A stretch of DNA of 41,314 nt, taken from positions 1 through 41,314 of the forward strand of contig JARLIA010000003.1 in NCBI GenBank assembly GCA_031291955.1, read 5' to 3'. Position 1 is the first letter of the stretch. The number at the start of each line of letters is the position of its first letter. A model generated the notes under the pieces. That model made no database searches and had not been told where the DNA came from. It saw only the letters and a list, made by a program, of their open reading frames with translations. The stretch is from Minisyncoccota bacterium (GTDB lineage Bacteria; Patescibacteriota; Minisyncoccia; Moranbacterales; UBA2206). This document shows, piece by piece, positions 17,467 to 25,916 of the stretch. A program made the position numbers and the translations under genes.

Positions 17467-17706
17467 TTATCCGGCGTGGCAGTGATTTTGAACTGCCGCG
17501 ATAGCCGTCTCATCGAGCGGCTCACGAATATTTACCCCGCATCCAGGACACGTTTTACCTGAAGTATAAACGCCCACAATATGCTCCTCGCCGGTTTCGG
17601 GACAGTAAATGTGGTCTCCGTTCCAGGTATGAGTTTTTGGCATTATGCCCCTGCCCTCGGGAATGTCCAGGACTCTAAGCCAAGGATATTGCATACACAT
17701 AAACAT
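17467..17706 (-). CDS. Small zinc-ribbon-like hypothetical protein (start uncertain)
   Basis: CPETGEEHIVGVYTSGKTCPGCGVNIREP. AGGAGG upstream of closely spaced ATG codons. Confidence 0.5.
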   Translation of the reverse strand: MFMCMQYPWLRVLDIPEGRGIMPKTHTWNGDHIYCPETGEEHIVGVYTSGKTCPGCGVNIREPLDETAIAAVQNHCHAG

Positions 17707-17713
17707 CCTCCTG

Positions 17714-17953
17714 TCATTTTTTAGGAACCGGATCATATCCACCCGCATTCCATGGGTGGCACCTTATTATTCTTTTTAGTCCCAACCAACTGCCCTTAGC
17801 TGAACCGAAGCGATCGATGGCCTGATATGTATATTCGGAGCAACTGGGATGAAAGCGGCAAAAACGTTCCGAGACGAACCAGGACGGGATGCCGTGGTCA
17901 GCCGAAAGCGTTTTTTGATATACTCGAATTAGGAATAACAGTAGCTTCTTCAT
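17714..17953 (-). CDS. yidD: Membrane protein insertion efficiency factor YidD
   Basis: [14 protein letters not shown]...[46 protein letters not shown]. Confidence 0.95.
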   Translation of the reverse strand: MKKLLLFLIRVYQKTLSADHGIPSWFVSERFCRFHPSCSEYTYQAIDRFGSAKGSWLGLKRIIRCHPWNAGGYDPVPKK

Positions 17954-18039
17954 CTGGCTATTTAACTATGGAAAAAATATTTTGTCAAACTGGTTTTTTA
18001 CTGTTATAATACCCACATAAAAACAAAAACATAATTTCT

Positions 18040-18948
18040 ATGCAAAAAGTGAAATACAAAAACCTGACCTGGATATATTTCCCTGAACCGGACGCGGACG
18101 ACGTTTTGGCCATCCAGAAAAAATACCATCTCCATCCGTTGGTCATTGAGGAATTTTCCACCCCAACGCTCCGTCCCAAAGCGACAGAATACGACAATTG
18201 CCTCTATCTTTCCATCCACATTCCTCTTTTTGACACCCAAATCCAAACCACCTATCCGGGCGAAATCGACATTGTCATCACTAAAGACGCCCTCATCACT
18301 TCCAATGACCACCCTATTTATCAATTGACTGATCTTTTTGAAAAGCTGAAAAGCGATCCCAAAGAAAGAGCGGAGCGCATGAACCAGTCGCCAGGAGCGC
18401 TGCTTCGCTACATCATCGAAATGCTTTTGGAATCTTGCTTTGCCAAACTGGACCATATTTCAGAAAAGCTTGATCACATCGAGACGGAGATTTTTGCCGG
18501 CCATGAAAAAGAAATGGTTTTCGAGATTTCAGTGGTGAAACGCGACATCCTCAATTTTCGCCGCACCATGAAACCTCAGCGTTCGGTTTTGGAATCACTG
18601 TCCCAAAAAGATTTCCATTTGATCGAACGGGAATTGAAGCCGTATTTCCAGGATCTGATCGGCACCAATATTCGCATCTGGAACAACCTGGAGTCCGCTA
18701 AAGAAACCATCGAATCTCTGGAAGCAACCAACAACTCTTTGCTCTCCAACAAACTGGATATGACCATGAAAGTCCTCACGATTTTTTCAGCCGTCCTCTT
18801 GCCTTTGACTGTCTATTCGAATATCCTAGCCATGAGCGCCCATATTCCTTTCGGCGACAATCCATACGGATTCTGGATCCACATGGGCATCATGTTTGTC
18901 ATCGGCGCGATAACTGTTTTCATATTTAAAGTTAGAAAATGGCTCTAA
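18040..18948 (+). CDS. CorA-family divalent cation transporter-like protein
   Basis: CorA cytoplasmic domain, two C-terminal TM helices (MKVLTIFSAVLLPLTVYSNILAMSAHIPFGDNPYGFW...). The canonical GMN is replaced. Confidence 0.88.
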   Translation: MQKVKYKNLTWIYFPEPDADDVLAIQKKYHLHPLVIEEFSTPTLRPKATEYDNCLYLSIHIPLFDTQIQTTYPGEIDIVITKDALITSNDHPIYQLTDLFEKLKSDPKERAERMNQSPGALLRYIIEMLLESCFAKLDHISEKLDHIETEIFAGHEKEMVFEISVVKRDILNFRRTMKPQRSVLESLSQKDFHLIERELKPYFQDLIGTNIRIWNNLESAKETIESLEATNNSLLSNKLDMTMKVLTIFSAVLLPLTVYSNILAMSAHIPFGDNPYGFWIHMGIMFVIGAITVFIFKVRKWL

Positions 18949-20387
18949 AGATCTACAACACACTCACCAAATCCAAAGAAGAATTCAAACCGATCCACCC
19001 CGGCAAAGTCGGGATGTATGTTTGCGGCCCAACAGTTTACGATTACCTGCATCCGGGCAATTTACGTTCGTATATGACGGCCGACGTTTTGCGCCGCTAT
19101 TTGGAGTATCATGGCTATGAAGTGCGGATGATTAAAAACATCACCGACGTCGGCCACTTGACGGAGGATAGCATCGGTCAAGGCGACAGCGGCGAAGACA
19201 AAATTTCCAAAAAAGCGCAAATAGAAAGAAAAACCCCTCGACAAATCGCTGATTTTTTTGAGGAATATTTTCATGCGGCCGAAAAAAAAATCAATATTAA
19301 AAAGGCAAGTTTCTTTCCGCGCGCCACCGAACATATTCAGCAAATGATTAAGATTATTTCCAGCCTGATTGAAAAAGGTTACGCTTATGAAGTCAATGGC
19401 AATGTTTTTTTTGACGTCACAAAATTTTCCACTTACGGAAACCTGTCCGGAAACACCCTGGATAATTTAAAAGTCGGCGCGCGTCTAGAAGAGCACCCGG
19501 ACAAAAAAAATCCCTGGGATTTCGCGTTATGGCTTAAAGCGCCCAAAGAACACTTGATGAAATGGGAAAGTCCCTGGAGCGTTGGTTATCCGGGTTGGCA
19601 CATCGAATGCTCGGCGATGAGCATGGAATATCTGGGCGACACAATGGACATCCATGCCGGCGGCGAAGACAATATTTTCCCTCATCACGAAGCGGAAATT
19701 GCCCAATCTGAAGGATACAGCGGAAAAAAATTCGTAAACTTTTGGGTGCATACGCGCTTTCTTTTGACTGACGGAAAAAAAATGTCAAAATCGAAAGGCA
19801 ATTTTTTCACCTTGGAAGAACTGGAAGAAAAGGGCTATACTTCGATGGCGCTGCGGCTTTTGTTTTTGTCCGGACATCACCGAACCCAGCTTAATTTTAC
19901 TTGGCCAGCCCTTGATCAGGCAACAACTAATTTCCAAAAAATTTCCGAATGGGCCAACAACCTAAAATCTATTGAAAGTAGAGGCGCGGGCAGTCGCGTC
20001 TCTATGGGAGAAGAAATAGATTTTTCCCACATCTACCAGAAGCGTTTCGAAGCGGCCATGGACGACGACCTCAACACCCCACTCGCCCTTGCGGTTTTGT
20101 ACGAACTAATCACGGAAACAAATAAATTGATCGCTGAAGAAAAATTGAGTGCTGCCACCGCCAAGAATATTTTTAATTTTTGGGAAAAAATCAACAAAGT
20201 TCTGGGCTTGGCCATTGCCGACCGGGAAGAAATTCCGAAAGAAATCATAAAACTGGCGGAAGCCCGAAAAACGGCTCGGGAAAACAAAGACTTTGCCAAA
20301 TCCGACGAATTGCGCGAGAAAATAAGCGAGTTTGGCTATGAGATTGATGATTCAAAAAACAATAATTATACAATCAAAAAGAAATGA
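18939..20387 (+). CDS. cysS: Cysteinyl-tRNA synthetase
   Basis: [68 protein letters not shown]. Confidence 0.97.
   Translation: MALKIYNTLTKSKEEFKPIHPGKVGMYVCGPTVYDYLHPGNLRSYMTADVLRRYLEYHGYEVRMIKNITDVGHLTEDSIGQGDSGEDKISKKAQIERKTPRQIADFFEEYFHAAEKKINIKKASFFPRATEHIQQMIKIISSLIEKGYAYEVNGNVFFDVTKFSTYGNLSGNTLDNLKVGARLEEHPDKKNPWDFALWLKAPKEHLMKWESPWSVGYPGWHIECSAMSMEYLGDTMDIHAGGEDNIFPHHEAEIAQSEGYSGKKFVNFWVHTRFLLTDGKKMSKSKGNFFTLEELEEKGYTSMALRLLFLSGHHRTQLNFTWPALDQATTNFQKISEWANNLKSIESRGAGSRVSMGEEIDFSHIYQKRFEAAMDDDLNTPLALAVLYELITETNKLIAEEKLSAATAKNIFNFWEKINKVLGLAIADREEIPKEIIKLAEARKTARENKDFAKSDELREKISEFGYEIDDSKNNNYTIKKK
19979..20004. repeat. Palindromic element in frame inside cysS
   Basis: TAGAGGCGCG-GGCAGT-CGCGTCTCTA; 10-bp arms with one G.T pair; encodes SRGAGSRVS. 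Confidence 0.7.
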
Positions 20388-20524
20388 CGGATAATAAAAA
20401 TAAAAAAGATATGGAAAAAAAACACAAGTCATCAGAAGAGAAAGTGAGCGATCTGATCCAAGAGATAAGGGAGATTGGTTTTGAAGTGGAAGAAACGGAG
20501 GAAGGAATCCGCATCAGCGAATAA
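20384..20524 (+). CDS. Small ORF, 46 aa, overlapping cysS stop (ATGA), paralogous to the CysRS C-terminal tail
   Basis: Hand translation: [46 protein letters not shown]. Compare CysRS tail [28 protein letters not shown]. Confidence 0.6.
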   Translation: MTDNKNKKDMEKKHKSSEEKVSDLIQEIREIGFEVEETEEGIRISE

Positions 20525-20550
20525 TTTTCAATTCACAATTTTCAATTTTT
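20523..20550. repeat. 4 x 7-nt micro-array downstream of the cysS operon
   Basis: [AATTTTC][AATTCAC][AATTTTC][AATTTTT], followed by an inverted counterpart (ATTGTTTAAAAATT) to about 20630. Confidence 0.65.
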
Positions 20551-20657
20551 AAACAATCCACAATGATTCAATTTTACAATTTATTCATTGAAAAATTGGA
20601 AATTGTTTAAAAATTAGAAATTTCAAATCTCTGTAAAGGGGAATTTTTTTATTTTAT

Positions 20658-21725
20658 ATGAGCAACTTCTGGTTCAAACTAAATAAACCCATTTTGGCAT
20701 TAGCGCCCATGGCCGGCATAACCGACAGTGCTTTTCGCGAGATCTGCCGGCGGTACGGCGCGGACATAACAATCTCCGAAATGGCCAGTGTCTCGGCGCT
20801 GTTTTTCAAACCCCAAAAAACTTTGGAACTGGTGAAATTTAACAAAAATGAACGACCATATGTCGTCCAATTGTTCGGCAAACATCCGGAACATTTTTCC
20901 GCATCCGCGCGAATCATTACAGAAAAAATCAAGCCTGATGGCATCGACATCAATTTCGGCTGTCCGGCCAAGAAAGTTTTCGGCCACGGGAGCGGCTGCG
21001 CGCTCATGCCACAGAAAGAACTAGCCCGAGAAATCATTTCCGCCGTCTGCGATAACACCGACTTACCAGTCTCGATCAAAATTCGCGCGGGCATTGAAAA
21101 AGGTGGGTATTTAGATACCCACCCAAATACCCACCCGAAAAAAAACTCTTCGGTAAATGCTTTGGAATTCATTGAAAGCACCAAAGATCTCCCCTATTCG
21201 ACCGTCATGGTCCACGGCCGGACCTACGAAGGCGGTTTTTCCGGCGCAGTCGATTTTGAAATCGTTTCCGAAATCAAGAAAATAATTCCCGAGAAAATCG
21301 TCCTGGGAAACGGTGGAATCATGACACCTGAAGACGCCGTGAATATTTTGGAAAAATATCCCGATCTCGACGGACTCGGCATCGCCCGCGGCGCTTGGGG
21401 TCGACCGTTCATATTCGATGAAATAAAGAATTTTATATCTTATTTCGCCGATGGAGACAGTAGGGTCAGGTCGCGACCTGTCCCTACTGTCCAGGCAATG
21501 AAATACGATTTCGCCGCCATCAAAAAAATCATACTCGAACACGCCGAACTGATTTACAAAGACAAAGGCGGAGCCGGCAAATTCGAAATGCGAAAACATT
21601 TAGCTTGGTACGTCAAAGGATGGCCCGGCGCCCAGGAACTGCGCCGAAAATTAGTTACAGCCGAAAATCTTTCAGAAATAAAAAACGTCCTTGATAATTT
21701 TACTGTCCTATCTGAAATCCACTAA
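20658..21725 (+). CDS. dus: tRNA-dihydrouridine synthase with two palindromic insertions
   Basis: LALAPMAGITDSAFREICRRYGAD, INFGCPAKKVFGHGSGCALM, VSIKIRAG, MVHGRTYEGGFSG, VLGNGGIMTPEDA, IARGAWGRPFIF. Confidence 0.96.
   Translation: MSNFWFKLNKPILALAPMAGITDSAFREICRRYGADITISEMASVSALFFKPQKTLELVKFNKNERPYVVQLFGKHPEHFSASARIITEKIKPDGIDINFGCPAKKVFGHGSGCALMPQKELAREIISAVCDNTDLPVSIKIRAGIEKGGYLDTHPNTHPKKNSSVNALEFIESTKDLPYSTVMVHGRTYEGGFSGAVDFEIVSEIKKIIPEKIVLGNGGIMTPEDAVNILEKYPDLDGLGIARGAWGRPFIFDEIKNFISYFADGDSRVRSRPVPTVQAMKYDFAAIKKIILEHAELIYKDKGGAGKFEMRKHLAWYVKGWPGAQELRRKLVTAENLSEIKNVLDNFTVLSEIH
21102..21135. repeat. Palindromic element inside dus (first)
   Basis: GGTGGGTATTT ... AAATACCCACC, 11-bp perfect arms, with an internal alternative partner ATACCCACC; encodes GGYLDTHPNTHP. 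Confidence 0.85.
21456..21491. repeat. Near-perfect 36-bp palindrome inside dus (second)
   Basis: GACAGTAGGG-T-CAGGTCGCGACCTG-T-CCCTACTGTC, 17 of 18 pairs; encodes DSRVRSRPVPTV. Confidence 0.95.
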
Positions 21726-21758
21726 AAAATATTCACGTATTTTTAGAAAAATAAAAGA

Positions 21759-21784
21759 CCCCAAACGACAGCAGTCATTTGGGG
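21759..21784 (-). terminator. Terminator of the PEP-CTERM-like protein gene
   Basis: CCCCAAA...TTTGGGG stem, followed on the minus strand by TCTTTTATTTTTC. Confidence 0.8.
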
Positions 21785-21792
21785 CCCCGAAA

Positions 21793-22656
21793 TCAGAACC
21801 CGCGCTTGCGTCTTGCCAACGCAAACGGAATGATCCCGGCCAAAACCAGCAGTAGTGACGAAGGTTCCGACACTGAACCTGGCGGAGGCGGAGTGGGTTG
21901 ATTTGACCCGCCACCAGGGATGATAGGCACAATGATAGGCACTGGCCACCAAGCCACGTAGGAAACCGGCACGGCAGGCAGTGGAGCCGCTATGGCCGGC
22001 GGCGACAATTCCACAGGCCTTGGAATCGTCAGCTCGAAAAAAATCAGCTGACGATGAAACCCTGTGTCACAGAGGATGGCCACTTTCTCACCTGGCACCG
22101 GATGGAAATTCTTTCCGTCTCTCTCAGCTCTTACCAAGAAGACGCGGGATTTTTTGTCCAACTTGCTTTGGGGGAAAGTTGGATCGGTTAAGGCCCAAAC
22201 CCTAGCCTGAATTTCGTCGGGAGTTGCTCCAGATTTGTGATTCAGGATGTAGTTAATTACATTCCAATTGACCCTGCGATCCCAGGAGGGTATCGCTGTT
22301 GGGTCGTCGCTCGAGAATAACCTCACTCCTGAGATGGGAGTGTTCTTTTCGATTTGGAGACTCCGAGCGGCGCACCAGCCGAGATAGATTGCCCTATCCT
22401 TAATATCAAACGGGCCGCTGGAATCCGTGGAAATAATTTTGACATCGAAGCGGCTTTCTGATCCTCGAAAGCCCAAACGAATGGTGGCCGTTTCCGAAAG
22501 TTTGATTTCCGGGTAAGGAGCAGTCTCCGCAACCTTCACCGGAAGAGAAAGCGCTTCCTTTTTCGTCCACGAATTTATGGTCGTGGAATTGGCAGTTGGA
22601 ATAACAAAGAGCAAAACTGGCACTATCGATACAGCAAATAGGATATTCCTTTTCAT
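21793..22656 (-). CDS. Secreted protein, thioester-domain-like, with PEP-CTERM-like sorting signal
   Basis: Signal peptide; AIYLGWCAARSL; WDRRVNWNVINYILNHKSGATPDEIQARVWALTDP; Pro-rich stalk; SEPSSLLLVLAGIIPFALARRKRGF tail. Confidence 0.72.
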   Translation of the reverse strand: MKRNILFAVSIVPVLLFVIPTANSTTINSWTKKEALSLPVKVAETAPYPEIKLSETATIRLGFRGSESRFDVKIISTDSSGPFDIKDRAIYLGWCAARSLQIEKNTPISGVRLFSSDDPTAIPSWDRRVNWNVINYILNHKSGATPDEIQARVWALTDPTFPQSKLDKKSRVFLVRAERDGKNFHPVPGEKVAILCDTGFHRQLIFFELTIPRPVELSPPAIAAPLPAVPVSYVAWWPVPIIVPIIPGGGSNQPTPPPPGSVSEPSSLLLVLAGIIPFALARRKRGF

Positions 22657-22745
22657 TTTCCCCTCCTCAAAACGTTTAATTGTCTTGTGTTATACAGCCA
22701 TATTCGACTGGATATAATAAATCTATTTACCTTTTTTGTCAAATC

Positions 22746-23330
22746 TTATCGGCACGCGCCCCACAATCCCCTTCCATTATTTTTCGCTTCCGTCTCATCG
22801 GCTTTGAACTGGGCGGCATATTTAGTGTCGGGCGGAAAAGTGTCCAGACGCGCGTATCCTTCTCGGACGAGATAGTCGTTGACAAAAATGTTGCCGACCC
22901 AAGCATAGCGAAGCAAGCGACCGTACATATCCTTTTCGGAAACATCCTTTAGGAGGCGCACTGTTTGCCCTTCGACCAGTTTCTTGTCCGCGGCGCTAGC
23001 TTGGGGCCCGAAACACTGGATTGGTTTTTTCGGATCGACCGTTTCCGGCGCGTCAATCCCGATGTAACGCACTTTTTCTCCGTTTTCCAATTCGATCGTG
23101 TCGCCGTCGATCACATATTTCACTTTGGCTATTTCCATCGTCGGCTGATTGTTTTCGGCCGGCGCGTTATTTTTCGTCTCTACTCCCGGTTGCGTATCCG
23201 GCACGGAGTCCGGCGTTTTTTGAAAAGTGAAAAAAATAACCAAGAGCAAAATAGCCGCCATCGCGACAACAAAGGCAATTTGAATCCAATAGCTTCTCGG
23301 CTTTTTAATTTTTTTATTCCGGCCGGGCAT
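22746..23330 (-). CDS. Membrane-anchored thermonuclease (SNase) family protein
   Basis: AKVKYVIDGDTIELENGEKVRYIGIDAPE, VRLLKDVSEKDMYGRLLRYAWVGNIFVNDYLVREGYA. Confidence 0.94.
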   Translation of the reverse strand: MPGRNKKIKKPRSYWIQIAFVVAMAAILLLVIFFTFQKTPDSVPDTQPGVETKNNAPAENNQPTMEIAKVKYVIDGDTIELENGEKVRYIGIDAPETVDPKKPIQCFGPQASAADKKLVEGQTVRLLKDVSEKDMYGRLLRYAWVGNIFVNDYLVREGYARLDTFPPDTKYAAQFKADETEAKNNGRGLWGACR

Positions 23331-23361
23331 TTTACAGCAATCGATTAAAGTTTTTAAAAAA

Positions 23362-23391
23362 TCAGCCCGGAACTTTCTTATTCCGGGCTGA
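23362..23391 (-). terminator. Terminator of the epimerase gene
   Basis: TCAGCCCGGAA-ctttctta-TTCCGGGCTGA, T-run on the minus strand. Confidence 0.85.
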
Positions 23392-23396
23392 AAAGA

Positions 23397-24353
23397 TTAT
23401 TTTACCTTGTAATATTCCCGATACCAAGCAACAAAATTCTTGATTCCTTGGTCAATGCGGGTGGTTGGATGCCAACCAAGCTTGCGCAGTTTTCGGATAT
23501 CAGCCACTGTGGTCGGGACATCTCCCGGTTGCATCGGAAGCAGTTTTTTCTTGGCCTTTTTCCCGAGATTATCTTCCAAAACTTCAATGTAACGCGTCAG
23601 CGTCTCTTCCCGGTCGCCGCCGATATTCACCACGTCATATCCGGTGCATTTGTCCAAAACCGTCAGGACGCCTGACACGATGTCATCGATGTAGGTGAAA
23701 TTGCGGCTCATTTTTCCCCGGTTGAAAACCTTGATGGGCTCGTTTTTCATGATTCCTTCAGTAAACAGCATGAGCGCCATGTCCGGCCGCCCCCACGGTC
23801 CATAGACCGTGAAAAAACGCAAGGCCGTCACATTCAAGCCATAAATATGATTATAGACGTGAGCAATCAATTCGTCGGCTTTTTTGGAAGCGGCATAGGG
23901 CGAGATGGGTGTATCCACCGGATCGGTTTCCGCGAACGGAACTTTTTTGTTATTGCCATAAACCGAAGAGGAAGAAGCAAAGACAAAATTCTTGATTTTA
24001 TATTTGACGGCCGCTTCCAAGAGATTAACGCTTCCCATCACATTGACATCCAGATAGAGTTTGGGATTGAGCAGTGAGTTCCGCACTCCAGCCATAGCCG
24101 CCAAATGAATCACCTTGTTTATTTTTTCTTTTTTGAAAATACGCTCCACCAATTTTTCATCCCGGATATCGCCGCGATAAAGCTTGAACTTATAGCCTTT
24201 CAAAAATTTCTTGATCCGCGCTTCTTTCAATGTCGGATCATAATAGTCGTTAAAATTATCAATCAAGACCACTTCATCCCCTCGATCCATAAGCGCCTTA
24301 GCGCAAGCCGAACCGATAAACCCCGCTCCGCCGGTAATCAATACTTTTGTCAT
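23397..24353 (-). CDS. NAD-dependent nucleotide-sugar epimerase (UDP-glucuronate 4-epimerase-like SDR)
   Basis: VLITGGAGFIGSACAKALMDRGDEVVLIDNFNDYYDP, SSSSVYGNNKKVPF, YAASKKADELI, FFTVYGPWGRPDMAL. Confidence 0.92.
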   Translation of the reverse strand: MTKVLITGGAGFIGSACAKALMDRGDEVVLIDNFNDYYDPTLKEARIKKFLKGYKFKLYRGDIRDEKLVERIFKKEKINKVIHLAAMAGVRNSLLNPKLYLDVNVMGSVNLLEAAVKYKIKNFVFASSSSVYGNNKKVPFAETDPVDTPISPYAASKKADELIAHVYNHIYGLNVTALRFFTVYGPWGRPDMALMLFTEGIMKNEPIKVFNRGKMSRNFTYIDDIVSGVLTVLDKCTGYDVVNIGGDREETLTRYIEVLEDNLGKKAKKKLLPMQPGDVPTTVADIRKLRKLGWHPTTRIDQGIKNFVAWYREYYKVK

Positions 24354-24430
24354 AGTGTTGTGTCTTTTAAAATATTAAATTTATTTTCACACTCGTCCTT
24401 GTCGGCTGACATTCTCCCCGCTTTCGCGAG

Positions 24431-25813
24431 TTATTGGAACTCAAACTTCAAGTCGTTATTCAGCGTCTGTTGCTGAGTGAAATTTCCCTTGGACGTTTTC
24501 ACGTTGACCGTGACCGGCACGCCTTCCACGCCGGACTGTTTTTGAATCAATAATTTGTAGTTATTCACGTCAAAGCCCTTGGGTAATTGATAAACGATAG
24601 TGCCATCTGTTTCTCCGCCGATCAACACGTCGCACTTGAAACCGAAATAGGTCTTATTAAAATCCTGGCCAGTCGTCACGTGACTAACCATGTGGCTTGA
24701 AGTGAACGTCGACCCTTGAGGCACGTAAGCCCGCAGATACGCGTGATAGTCACTAGTCCGCCAATCGCCGTGCGTGGCCGTGTTTTTGTAGTTAATATTC
24801 AAAGTTACGGTCGGAGGGGACGTAGTCAGGTCGATGTTATATCCCACTTGGCGCTTCATGTAATAATCAGTTTTCAGCGCCCCCATATTGGCGTCTACCA
24901 TCATAAGATAATCACCGCTCCACCCTTGGGTCACTTCCCCATCCCAATGGACCGACTCGATGTCTTTTTGCAGGGTCGGATCAGTGAAGTTGACCATAAT
25001 GTTTCTGTCTTGGAATTCCTGGTGGACCAGGTTGGAAATTTTGGAAATATTATTCAGACTGAACAGCTTGCTGATGATGATCGGCGCCATGGCTTTCATA
25101 ATGTCTTTCCGGCCCTGACTGTCCACTTTCGGATGTTCGATATAATATTCCTCGACATATTGCTCCAGATTGAGAGCCCCGTCAGTGCTGTTGAAAGTCA
25201 TGTTGTAACCCGGCACCGTGATCGGACCGGTAAGACCCAGGACATCATTGAAAACCGCAGTATTGACCGTGATCACCCCGTCGAACGTGCCGCTCCCGCC
25301 AGCCAAACGGTAAAAATATTCAGCCTTGGCCGCGTTGGTCGGAAAGTCCGGCGAAAAATTGGAATCACGGAATTTCCAGTCATGGACGTGCAACCACGGG
25401 CCGAACGGAAAAGGAGCCAACACCCCGTTTGGAATTTTCTGATCAAGCAAGTTGGCGTCCTCGACATAGGTGGACACAACTTGGCCATTTTTGACTTTGA
25501 GAATGGCATATTCTCCCAAAAATCCTCCCCCCGGCCGCAATTCCATATTGTTTTGCAGTAAAACCAGAAAAGTCCGGGTGACATCGTCATTCTTACTGAA
25601 ATTTTGCACCAGGGTGTTCATGACTGTCAGCTCCTGCTTCTGGTCGGCCGAAATGGGCAAAAAACGGGAAACTCCAGAAAGAGCGTTAAGCGACTGAATG
25701 CCGATTATGATTTTATTGCCCTTAACATAGGAGTAAACAAAAAAAGCGCCAGCCAAGAGCACAACTATGGTGACACTGGAAATAATCTTGCGACGGGTGA
25801 AAAATTTTTTCAT
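24431..25813 (-). CDS. DUF4012-domain protein
   Basis: LLQNNMELRPGGGFLGEYAILKVKNGQV, DSNFSPDFPTNAAKAEYFYRLAGG, FDGVITVNTAVFNDVLGLTGPITVPGY. Confidence 0.88.
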   Translation of the reverse strand: MKKFFTRRKIISSVTIVVLLAGAFFVYSYVKGNKIIIGIQSLNALSGVSRFLPISADQKQELTVMNTLVQNFSKNDDVTRTFLVLLQNNMELRPGGGFLGEYAILKVKNGQVVSTYVEDANLLDQKIPNGVLAPFPFGPWLHVHDWKFRDSNFSPDFPTNAAKAEYFYRLAGGSGTFDGVITVNTAVFNDVLGLTGPITVPGYNMTFNSTDGALNLEQYVEEYYIEHPKVDSQGRKDIMKAMAPIIISKLFSLNNISKISNLVHQEFQDRNIMVNFTDPTLQKDIESVHWDGEVTQGWSGDYLMMVDANMGALKTDYYMKRQVGYNIDLTTSPPTVTLNINYKNTATHGDWRTSDYHAYLRAYVPQGSTFTSSHMVSHVTTGQDFNKTYFGFKCDVLIGGETDGTIVYQLPKGFDVNNYKLLIQKQSGVEGVPVTVNVKTSKGNFTQQQTLNNDLKFEFQ

Positions 25814-25829
25814 GTTAATTTTTTTATCA

Positions 25830-25890
25830 GGCCGGATTTAAAAACACAATTCAAATTTTAGCTTAAAAATTCGAATTTGGCAAACCGGCC
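25830..25890. repeat. Nested 61-bp inverted repeat in a divergent promoter region
   Basis: Outer arms GGCCGG...CCGGCC, inner arms ATTCAAATTTT...AAAATTCGAAT. Confidence 0.65.
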
Positions 25891-25916
25891 ACTTGAAGCT
25901 ATAATTAAAATGCTAT

